Shown here piece after piece: positions 20,101 through 27,900 of a stretch of DNA of 34,209 nt. How positions within the stretch are numbered: position 1 is the first letter of the stretch; every line of letters starts with the position of its first letter. The stretch lies in the NCBI GenBank assembly GCA_019235415.1, contig JAFAKN010000215.1:1-34209 (forward strand), in the 5' to 3' direction. The stretch is from Alphaproteobacteria bacterium. Lineage in GTDB: Bacteria > Pseudomonadota > Alphaproteobacteria > Reyranellales > Reyranellaceae. Under the pieces are notes generated by a model. It did not search any database and had not been told where the DNA came from. It saw only the letters and a list, made by a program, of their open reading frames with translations. The position numbers and the translations under genes were made by a program.

Positions 20101-20904
20101 GCCGAGATCGCCGCTCACTGCTTGCACGAAGCCCTGCCTGGTGGAGCGCGCGACCGCGACGATGCTGTCGAAGCCCCTGTCGATCAGCCGATTGTTGTGC
20201 ACAAAATCGGCCGACAGCAGGTTCAGGTTGGCGTGGGCGTCGAGCCGGCGCACGATCGGCGCATCGGCGGGCACCGGAAGCTCATTGATGTCGGCGAGCC
20301 CGCCCGTGGCGCGCAAATCGGCAAGGGTGTGTAGGTTGTGGTCGGCGAAAAAGGCCGTGAGCTCGGGCGGCACCGCCAGGTGCAGTTGCCCAGTGACGTC
20401 GTCGATCGTCGGCGACGGCGGCAGCGCTGCCGCGGGCACCGCGACCCGGACGACGAGCGGCGGCTTCTGGTCGGGCGCTACGGCGATGTCGATCTCGGCG
20501 ACCGGCTGTAGCGTTCGGTCGAAAACTTTCAGCCGCAAGTGGCGCTGCTGTCCCTGCGCCTGACCGTCGCCTTTGTCGCCATCATCACCGTCATCGTCGT
20601 CGTCACCGTTACCGGCGGCCGCCGGCGGTACCGTGTAGATGATGGTGAAGAGGCCCCGGGCATCGGTGACATCGTAGCCGAGCGGCTTTGGCCCATCGCC
20701 GGCGTCGAGGTCGAACACGCGGACGGTGAAGCCGACCAGGGCGGCCTGCGTTCCCTGGTCCTGCAAAAGTGCCAAGAGCTTGCGCACAACCGGCGGCTGT
20801 GGCACTGCCTGGCGCGGCGGAATTGCGATTGCGCCTGTCCTTTGAACGGCTTCGTCGCTGCGCGGCGTGTCGTGGCTCGCGGATTCGCCTGGTTCGGTTG
20901 TCAT
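11176..20904 (-). CDS. Tc toxin subunit A (TcA), 3,242 residues
   Basis: Tc toxin TcA forms a pentameric bell that binds cells and injects the TcB-TcC effector through a helical channel. The ATG at 20904 has an AGGAGGT site five bases upstream. Domains, approximate: residues 40-165, a beta-sandwich like carboxypeptidase regulatory domains, interrupted by an acidic GDDDDDGDDGD loop; about 316, a cysteine cluster CACADCDAAVSPLAYLADLL found in TcA relatives; 600-1420, repeated helical modules; 1640-1950, a neuraminidase-like beta region (RFVYLFGHDRSQQKIVYV, RFYLFARTG); 2585-2860, long channel helices with a hydrophobic hairpin (GTVATLQVIASVFSITTAAY, about 2685-2715); 2940-3242, the TcB-binding domain (MELFDRDFPGHYLRMIRRV, GLFELDQQSDMLLPFEGLG). 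TcdA1 has about 2,500 residues, so this is unusually long. There is no signal peptide, as usual for TcA. It follows the TcB-TcC gene by 123 bases. Confidence 0.93.
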   Translation of the reverse strand: MTTEPGESASHDTPRSDEAVQRTGAIAIPPRQAVPQPPVVRKLLALLQDQGTQAALVGFTVRVFDLDAGDGPKPLGYDVTDARGLFTIIYTVPPAAAGNGDDDDDGDDGDKGDGQAQGQQRHLRLKVFDRTLQPVAEIDIAVAPDQKPPLVVRVAVPAAALPPSPTIDDVTGQLHLAVPPELTAFFADHNLHTLADLRATGGLADINELPVPADAPIVRRLDAHANLNLLSADFVHNNRLIDRGFDSIVAVARSTRQGFVQAVSGDLGDFGAAQLQVKAAAQAIAVMNIDSGLRAGLANGGVIPIKIPDPIILYPPRCACADCDAAVSPLAYLADLLDYALRHLTITVDPNPPQSITLEFLTTTFLQPFRDLPAACAEVDRQERQVRLCIEVLRRYLAANPQAAAAQQRLDAAERAYREGAYTALLTRFGASYGDIRLARTANDAARQAIAARLGIGLQAPRPDHLDALFLDPRAPQGDAREITEPNLERLLGLVDTRRDPLSDGAKEHDAQGQIARWTFTGVLWNRNTDPDGLVHLRVSHALADYNVEVFRDAGRGAAARVARGIIQAANGPVALVEDNGSGLTGQVMLDYRADDAAITIALVPNLLSWRLGQLRNVWRDQDWPVDRFDDAFLPAADREPVIDPDVISPDDLRTPVGKLNAAAADAPFDVWLRRRSWVDDRLRAFAAVRKADGTPDLAAMLAAMTVAIDYAGARKAAWPNAIGPAVLDQLARSLAQGQDIDSTRQRIRADLNLQIDAFSRLMALRQKDQDAAADSRNPPVTLAEWRELYSLLTQAWKAAFLPEWRGEEAPLLFGPADFWPSLREPQPGEWPPPFQQPLIDPDLLGQDEVTTTRPGDAALRLWEGRRAVLDQIAAAIAAARQGQGFDAMLRQALGDPNPGDPLPADFAALANDLASGDQARIDAATRLIETRLFMTRDQFERLAQLRARDAAGQPISAVQWTAAYALLTNARKLKQLYARWRQEEGGLPLIDPEILKTADLPDAVADDPPTDRFPYAPERALALWRARSAAVEQRRLDLRAAREANGLDAAIRVALGDPGPGDPLPHNLDLTALNADLTSGVAARASQAQAQITADLYMTVETFARLIAIKLRNDDPNALRQPTAAEWADAYAILASAAKEKRDYAGWRQQELDPLTGVDYWQGLKATLPAWRASAERRAAWRQGLQSRSQAPLIDPDLIGPGDLRDPVSGPVFDIWLARRTAIAGWLDGFRNLLPIAPALTRIDNLLAETVFDVRDAALLRARLQSIREARGLDFLLGQLFGDPPPDLDALAAALAANPADAQVQIAETLYLTIAGFQRLIEIRALDRAGQAVTPVQWNEVYNILRLGALVRAAMCAVDARRQGDDITARLGQLGFTSDAFTFVAGLRDAAARQAPLLAAEWEDLYSILVQVRKERSAAQWRNQEARGIILGPDRFRMAGPPPLQFPPPPPPQLPAWRASATDRRAWLDQLQARIDQEDAVRTAYDQTLSQAEADLLPALRDALLQATNPPANPPLSSLRDKARWITNHLLIDAETDGCEQTTRVGTAITTIQDLLWSVRSGLLARVYPDLALDADEFDAEWTWIGGYANWRAAMFIFLYPENLLVPSLRHRQTSAFAALVDGLRANSAVGPAQACDAAMVYNDHFRDIANLSLEAACQAVTRLHTPDCRYRTELDERSLLYFFATGAKTKTLYWSTFDPVEADVNHMQPDFAQTFWDAVPGLDPGILVLAAVPFVAAGGDRFVYLFGHDRSQQKIVYVRYSRDAQVWVGSPATLDFPHKEGDAVTIVVKQRSDETEPPQVAVQANGRVVLNRLNSDGDAWAGDNWTVLATAVQGIPPIVAMVGIDGGRFYLFARTGNTDIRYRCFGNAGDPFWHLLGSADQGAPMLDWIGAFAWPHTDKVYAFWNQGGVAFYRRLQASDQPPLEQVSPGQNQENIDPLTWSLSLFDLWLAHASGVQLGTLNVADVADLGGGGGVYSNVLDLLGRRGAAALPPGKLAEFLDNFDKYIKHSDDWSFADDLLREVSGSRMIPVLGSILNQTGLDLPDGAKGAAFLVDLLGALFGQPIDPYYQPPEVGGTAVFGLVAVDASAPDAMLPAPLPGVPQADTILVAYQRDQPSGSGLYWAAWTRDLASDLLTAGPETAATPILSGPFDITEQFTAAALQLRRQQIAADFLQNTPGPQSNLVYLEEAYYFVPVQIALQLQQRGQYASALDWFRSVYDWGAPAGERKIYYGLSREESLPATFVRAPDWLLDPLNPHAIAETRANSYTRFTLISLIRCLLQYADSEYTNDTAESVPRAKRLYESVLDLLDGVELQQRLGACDQVIGALDIDVGGPEWIPIINRIKEILVPIGSVAFLQQTVNAVARALDGVGSPQVRLQQGLALARAAAAQVPPAPSFGTTLDGKPAATARASRLLLANPSIAHAAVAAGATAAQDFQQAVSFVTGIPGPTLVKDQPQLPWLGDSKANPPVGDGGGPVLPPLDGGITLLDPLDSLIHLKGRGKGIFVPAPSYDFCIPPNPVLQALRLRAELNLYKLRTCRDIAGVKRTLDPYAAPTDTTTGLPLIGPSGTLVLPGTATLRPTPYRYKTLIDRAKQLVQLAAQIEAAMLAALEKRDAEFYAQLKARQDISLTQAGVRLQDLRVQQAQDGVSLATLQQQRAQLQQDHYQQLLTEGLSSLEKDALSLMGTVATLQVIASVFSITTAAYYLAASVASGIFLGLESTLQNIGASLSATASSFSSLAAEVSTRASIATTLANYERRAQDWDFQRSLAQQDVTIAGQQVTIAQDGVRVAGQERLIAQMQADHAQETLNFLTQKFTNAELYDWMSNVLGGIYGFFLQQATATARLAEAQLGFERQATPPALIQANYWDAPGDFAGLTGEAAQAPDRRGLTGSARLLQDIEQLDQYAFDTDRRKLQLSKTLSLALSAPAEFQRFRDSGVLTFATPMELFDRDFPGHYLRMIRRVRVSVIALIPPTQGIRATLSSTGLSRIVVGGDVFQTELVRRDPETIALSAPQNATGLFELDQQSDMLLPFEGLGVDTQWEFRMPRAANPFDFGTIADVLVTIDYSALDSADYRQQVIQALDRPLSSDRPFSFRNQLADAWYDFHNPDQSATPMTIRFTVSREDFPPNLDDLRIQQLVLYFARAQGSTFEVDVSHLSFTEAGSNNTVGGEASSIDGIISTRTGSAGAWTPILGKRPFGQFELALADNPDTRRWFRDELVEDVLFVISYSGRPPPWPA

Positions 20905-20908
20905 CGCG

Positions 20909-20915
20909 ACCTCCT
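20909..20915 (-). promoter_or_regulatory. Ribosome-binding site of TcA
   Basis: On the minus strand this reads AGGAGGT, a near-perfect match to the anti-Shine-Dalgarno consensus, with five bases before the ATG at 20904. It fixes the TcA start and implies efficient independent initiation in the middle of the toxin transcript. Confidence 0.75.
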
Positions 20916-21027
20916 TGGCTGTGCCGGATGATCAAGATCCCCTTGTGCTCCCCGTCTCCATTCTTACGGTTGGCAATACTGCAATGGCGTCACCCGACTG
21001 CGGTGGCGTGCCCGCGCAGGGCGGCGA

Positions 21028-21960
21028 TCAAATCGGGTCGGCCACGAAGTGCCCGCCGATCTTGCGATAGGTGAGACCGCCGCCCGAGCTGAGGCTGCTA
21101 TGAGCTACTGTCCCCTCAGGCAGCTTGCCGGGATCGGTGACGATGCCGAATGGGCCCACACGGATGTAGCCGAAGTCACGCGAGTCCCAATAAGCGTTCA
21201 GCGCCTGCGAGACGATCAGATACGCACTGGCTAGGTCAAAGAAGCTGCTGGCGACACTGGATCCGCGCGGCGCGTTGGGAATCCGCACTGGATTAGATCC
21301 GGCCGCCTGCCGCTCCTGCGAGGCTCTACTTACGATGTCTAGTGTCTGCTCTGCCTGGGCTGCAGCAGTTTTCAACGCTGTTTCGTTGGTCGCAAGGTTC
21401 TTGGCGTTGGCGAGCTCGGCCGGCTGGATCGCTCGTAACGCAAAATAGGCTTGAGTTTCCGCCAACCAGGGAGTCGCCGTCGGCGCCAATCGTCCCTCGC
21501 CTTCCAGCCCGAATTTGCCGAGGATCGAGCTGGGGGAAAAGCTGATCTTTTCATAGGTCCATCGCGCTTGGCCAACGTTGAGACGATCTCGGGTGGCCTC
21601 AGCACCCAGCGACGTGATCGTCAGGCGGCCAGGACCGATTTCGCTGCTGACCACATCGTCGCCCGTGACCGAGCTCCACAATGCCCGATTGGTCTGCCTC
21701 TGCGCCTCGTTTAGGCACTTGTGCAATTCAGGGGTGAGATAGCTGTCCGACTTCTGACTTATGGCGAGCGCTTTGGAATAGAATGGATCATGTTGGCCGA
21801 CACCTCTGAACATCGCTCCTTGAATGGGGTGGTGTCCGCCCCCGCTGCTATATGGCGCTTCCGGCAAATCGAGCAGGCCCGCTGTCGAGCCCCCAGTCGC
21901 GACAGGTGATATGGTATCCGGCAGCGTCTCGGCTTGTGTCGGCGTATCGGCCGCACCCGA
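21028..21960 (-). other. Hypervariable C-terminal effector region of the TcB-TcC fusion
   Basis: This codes for about 310 residues after the RHS core boundary VDKSG. Near its start is GGGHHPIQGAMFRG (around 21820-21848), followed by DPFYSKALAISQ. This spacing resembles effectors with a GHH signature, predicted to be HNH/EndoVII-fold nucleases in polymorphic toxins. A second part, ending SSGGGLTYRKIGGHFV, is not recognised. The nuclease reading is a pattern match from memory and remains a hypothesis. No immunity-like gene follows in the 123-base gap, as expected for a toxin aimed at eukaryotic cells. Confidence 0.5.
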
Positions 21961-24900
21961 CTTGTCGACGCGCGTCATGGGATTGCTTCTGACGGCGCGG
22001 TACGGATTGAGGCCGCCTCGCAGCCCAATCGGGTCGCAGCTCACCCATCGCGCCAGCCAGGGCGCGCTGTAGCGGGCGCCGTGATAGTAGAGGCCGTTTT
22101 CCTCATCCCTTTCTTTGCCGACGTAGCGGTAACGCTTGCGGGCAGCGCTGCCAAAGCTCGTCTCGCCATATGGCGTGTATTCCTCGCGATCGATTGTGGC
22201 CCCGACGTCGTCGACGACGACATTGCTGCTGCCAAGGTGATCGCCGAATTGGTATTTCGTCGCTGGCGTATTGTCGTTTGGGAAGGGGGCACCGATCCGT
22301 AGCGTCGCAATGCGATTGCGGTCGTCCGTCAGGTGCACCACGTCATTCGCCTGCCCATCGGCTAGGCGGACGCGTTCGAACGCGCTGTCGATATAGACGG
22401 TGGTCTCGATCCCACCGCCCTGGCGGCGAACCAACTTTTTCACCCTCCGCCCGCCTTCGTCGTAAAGATAGTGGGCATGGACGGAAGGCTCGGCGAGCCG
22501 TGGATCACCTAGTGCTGCGCCGGCAGCGGGTGTCTGGGTCCGATAGACGCGCATGCGGTCCCCGTGATCCCACTCGAAATGGCGCGAGCTCCCCTCGTCG
22601 ACCAGGTTGCCGCAGTCGTCGTAGGCGTAGGCGAAGACATTGCCGGCAACAGTCAGGCCCGCTAATCGGTTGCGACCCAGGACCGGTGCGAGCTGCCTGT
22701 CGAAGCTCCCGGCGGCATCAGCTCTATGGCTGAGACGCGTCAGATTGCTGGCAGCGTCGTAAGTGTAGATCTCCGTGTAATTCCTTGTGCGATTGGGATC
22801 TCGGCAACGAAAGCTGTCATCCCAAGGTACGTTCGGCGAAGGTGTATCGCATTCGCGCCCCGTGGCGGAAAGCAGGCGATAAAGCGGATCGTAGGCGAAG
22901 CTACGATCAAGCGCATCGCTCCCAAGCGGGGTGTTAGGCACGCCGCTGCTGCCGGTGCGGTCGTGCAGGCCAAGCAGATTACCGGCCAGGTCATAGTCAT
23001 AAGCAAAGTCCTGCAGCGGCGGTCCGACCGGCCGATACGTCGACGGGATGGGGCTCTCGAAGGTTTCCGTTCTCAGACGGGACAGGCGTAGGCTCCGGGC
23101 ATCATAGGCATAGCGGGTCATTTTCCCGTTGCCGTAAGCGATCAGCGTCCGCTGGCCGTTGGCATCGTGGACAACGCGGGTAACATAGGGGGCGCCGTCG
23201 AGTGAAACGCCCGCCAAGGCGCCGGCCCGATCGTATTGCATCGCCAACATTGGGCGCGCGCCGGTCACGTCCTGAGGAACTTGCAACGAGGTTACCCTGC
23301 TTAGAGCGTCGTAGGTCAGCGTCGTTCGGTAGGTAGTAGCATCGAGGAGGACTTCGGCTAGCTGCGCCAGGGTTGTTCCGGCTGGAGGTTGCCAGTTCAC
23401 CCGAAACGCCTGGATCTGCCAGTTCGGTGGCGCAGGCTCAAACACGCTGGCGATTGCGGCGTCACTGATTGCCTGGCGCGATTTCTCAAGCCCATTGCCC
23501 TTGAAATCGAACCTCTCGAAGACTTGCAGACCGGCCTCGTCATAGGCTTGGTACCGCTGCGCAAGGCGGTTCCGCTGTCGGCTCGCCGCGCGTTCAGCCG
23601 CCGGTTGCGCCGGATCCCCGGCATCGCCATATTCCGTGCGCACGCGGAGTGTGGGCAGGACCCTGACATCGTCACGAGCCCACAATCGATCGGCACGATT
23701 CAAGCGATCCCACGCGCGTAGAGTAAGTGCACCCTTGCTATCGCGCTCCTCGACGACGTTGCCGGTCGCATTCCGCACCGTGCGCTTCGCGCCGCCATCG
23801 GCGCTCGACGCCCTCGCCATGCCACCGCTGAGATCGTGCACGAACGCAAATGCCAGACGATCGAGGGGATCCCAAACGGCAATCCGATTGCCACGAATGT
23901 CATAGCTTGACGTCGTCCGATACTCCTCGATGGCCGGCTGGGGGGCGCCCAGTGCAGGCGCTGCCCGGTTGCGCTCCACCACCTCGACGGCACGGCCGAG
24001 GGCGTCGACCAGCGTACTGGTCGGCGTGTTCCAATGGTGCTGGTATCGCCGTGCTGCGTCGGGATGAGTGCGGCCGGCATTGTCATTGGCGTCGTAGCGG
24101 TACGACACCCACGGCGTCGGCGCGATTTCGTCCGGGACCTCGAGATCGAGCGGTGTCCCATAGACGGCTCGCTCCTCAGAGCCGTCCGGGTTGACGGTGC
24201 GGACGAGTCGGCCGCGTGCATCGTAGAACATTGCCGCTTTTTGACCGAGTTGATCATCGCGTGCCGACGCGCAGTCCCAGCCGCTGTCGAAGAAAGGCTG
24301 GTATTTCTCGACTACTTGACCTTTGTTGTCGTAGCGCTGCCAGCCACTGACGATGACATTGGGCCTCTGCCGATCCAAGTTTTGCCGCCCCACCAGATCC
24401 CGACCCACATCGGGGGCGCCTTGATCCGGCGGCAACAGATTGCCGCCAAATTGCGGATCTCCGAAGCGAAGATCCTCGCTTTGCGCCCGCGTTTGCAGGA
24501 GCCGGCCGAAACCGTCCGTGTATTGGCGTGACTGCAGGAAGCGGTCCGGAAAGGCCGCAAGCTCGGGGAAACCATCGGCTCGCGCCGATGGAAACATTGC
24601 TTCCACTTCGGCCGGCGTCAGCGGCGGTTGACCATTCTGCTGACGCCGAGCATTTTCCGCGTGGACAGAATCCCAGAAATGGTCGATCCGGCGGTCGATC
24701 CTCACCGAAATCGGCTGGCGCTGGTCCGGCGGGCCGTTGAGGAAGGCGAGAAAATCATATTGATAGATTGTGCCGGGCCGCGCGGCGGTGTCGCCGTCTT
24801 CGTCACCCTCCTTGCCCATTACTGCCAACGTCCGCAACATACCCAACGGCGTAAAGCTCGCCAGAGTGCGGTTTCCGTTGGGGCTCGTGACGAGCCGGGG

Positions 24901-27900
24901 CTGGAAGACACGGTAGTCGTAGTCCGCCGCAATGGCCAATCCGGCGGCATCGGTCACCTTGGTGGCAACGAAGTCGAAGGCGTCATAGTCGGATGTCGTA
25001 TTGTTCCCCAGTGGATCACGCGACTCGCGCGTCAGCCCGCGGCCGCGGCCGGCCGGATCGGCGTGGAAGTCGTAGCGCGTACGTTGGCTTGCGGCGTAGT
25101 AACCGCCGGCATAGGCCGAGCCGGCGCCCGCCTGGTAGATGAAGCCTGCCCGCGGTGGCAGCCGGTCGCGGAATTCCTGCGGGTATTCGCCCGTCCAGGC
25201 TGGTGCGGCGTCGGCCGTCAGGTAGGGCGGACGCTCTGGCGGGTTGGCGACCGCGTCGCCACTGCGATAGGCATCCTCGATGATCCGCTCGGTCAGGATC
25301 AGGGTCTCCCTGCGGGTCAGCGCGCCATAGTTGCCGAGCTGGCTGAGCGGCAGGCCGACAAACGCGCCGCCATCGGCTGCGGCCACGTCGCCGTCGTAGA
25401 AGTTGAGTGTCTGAGCGAAGATCAGAGCAGGATCGTCGAGCGCGTTGCTGGCGATCCTCTGCTGCAATTCCAGGAGGGCTGCACGGCCGTCGTTGGCTAT
25501 CTCGTAGCTCGTGGCTCGCGCGACGCGGTCGACGATGTAGCGCTCTGCGTCGTCGCGCTCGGCGTAATCGGTCAGCACATGTGTCGCGAGGTACGGTTCG
25601 GGCGCGACGGCGCCGGGCGGGAGCGACTCGAGGTAGCGCCGTCCGCGCGGCACTGCGATGCGGATCTCGGAGCGCTGGCGGCCGTAGGGGTCGTAGTCGC
25701 CGCGCGCCACGTCGCCGTAATAGCCGGTGAAAGTGAACTGCGACATCGGATCGTCGCCGCGCTCCCACTGCGTCGTGCGCTGAGCCAGGGTGTGCGGGAA
25801 GAAGATCCGCAGCGGCAGGTCCTCTTCCGCCGCCGTCACGCGATCGTCGGGTCGGCTCGCGCCGCTCAGCCGGGTTCGGCCGTTCTCGACCGTCACCTCG
25901 CAGACGCCATGGAGCGCCTCGGTGACGGTATAGGGCCGGTCCTGGCGGGGCGAGCCGTCGCGCGCGTAGAGTTCGGTGCGCAGCACGCGGCCGCGCAGGC
26001 AGCGTAGCGCGTCGCGTCGCGCCCGCCGGGGCAGAGACTTCAGGAAGGCCGCCATCTGCGTTGGGCGGGCCAGCACCTGGGCGTCACCCGGCCACACTTC
26101 CCCGCTGATGTCGGTCTCCTCCCAGTCGCCGAACTCGTCGCCGATCGGGCCCTGGTGGAACCAGGTCCGGGTCAATGTCGGCGGCGAGAAATGCTCAGGC
26201 GCGACCGCCGCAAAGGCTGGACCCTCGCCCGACGATGCGGGCCCGTGATAGTCGTCGAAGCTCTCGCTGTCGAACTGCTCGACCAGGCCGAAGCCGCGGA
26301 ATTCCCGCTCCGCGCCATCCCAATATCCGTGGTGATAGCGATACCCGGTCGTGAGCTTGCCGCGCGACAGGCTATCGATGACCTCGACGCGGGCGACTAC
26401 CTGGACGGGAAACGGCAAGGGAGTCGTCCAGCGCGTCTGCTTGTCCTTCTCGTCCTCGAGATAGAAGCGGGTGGACGGAGCGTAGGTCACCCGCGTCTCG
26501 GCGCCCATGTTGTTGTCCATCGCCGTCAGCAGGTACGGCTTGATGCCGCCGGTGAGGTCGAGGAAGAACAGGTGATCGCGACTGCGCACCAGCGCATCGG
26601 AGGTCCACAGGATGCCGGCAACGCCCGTGCCGAGCAGGTCGGTCAGCCGGATCGCGTCGAAATCGGAGACCGGCGGCGTCCCCTCGATGGTGACCGGGTC
26701 ACTCCAGCGATTGCCGCTCTGGTTGATCCACAAGGTCACCTTGCGGTCGTCGACATAGACGAGATCAGCCAGGCCGTCGCCGTCGAGATCGCCGAGCAGG
26801 ATGCGGCGCGGATCGTAGCCGAATGGCAGGCGCGGTGCGTTGGCCATGGTCACGCGCGGCGCCCAGTCGCCGCGGCCGAGCGACGGCCAGTAGGAAACGA
26901 CGCCGTCGCCGACTTGGACGATGTCCTGCAGCCCGTCGCCATTCATGTCGGCCCATTTGATCCGGGGGTCGGCGAAGCTGACGTCGGGGAACACCTCGAG
27001 CGTGCGCCGCTCGACTGCGCGCACCGTGCTCCAGCCCAGCTGCGGATCGTTGAAGAAGCATTCGAGGCGGGCACCCGAACGGATGGCGTCGGTGACGCCA
27101 TCACCGTCGAGATCGACCAGGCGCACCTCGGGGTCGCGCAGGTCGAAGCTCGGCGCGTCGCGGTAGCGGTGAAACGAATGGCGGTCCCACAGGCCGCCGA
27201 AGCGCAGCGGAAAATAGCCGGCGATCTGCGGCGTCGTGACCAGGAGATCAGCCCGCCCGTCGCCGTTGGCGTCGATCAGCTGCACCCCGGGATCGCCGAT
27301 CCGCAACCCTGCCGGGGCTTCGGTCATCGGCCGCGGCAGGTCGAACCGACCGTCACCCAGATTGCGCCAGTAACGCGCGCCGCCGTTCATCTCGAGGATG
27401 TCGGGCGTGCCCTTGCCGAACAGATCGACCAGCTCGAGATCAGGACTTGCGAGCGAGTGCGCCGGCAAATCGGACCCCTGCAGCGGGATGAAGCGGCGCC
27501 CCCTCGGCTCGAAGGCGGTCCACGAGAAATCGAGCGGTGGTAGCGCCTCGGTTCTGACGCCGTCATGGCCGACGACGCGGACACGGGAAAGCAACGAGAC
27601 TCCGTTGGGCGGCAGCGGCGCTTCTGCCGGGTCTTGCTCGTCGAGGTAGTCGAGCTCGTACGTGCGCGCGAGCACTTCGGCGCCGGCATTGGTCAGCACC
27701 TCGATCTTCGAGCAGCGCCGGGCGGTGCGTATCTCGAAACCGGGGCGATAGTCGGAAGAAGGATCGGGGCGATCGGCGTAGCTGAACCTCACGGCGACCA
27801 GAAACTGCGGAGCGAGCGGATCGCCGTGATCCACGTAGCGGATCTCCGCGAGATAGAGCTGGTCCCAGCGATGCGGGCCGTCGAACGACCGCGCATCGCG

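Noticed and set aside
19500..20900. CRISPR-like or other tandem DNA repeats in TcA
   Set aside because: The repetition is at protein level only, with irregular spacing; no regular DNA repeat-spacer structure is present anywhere in the window.
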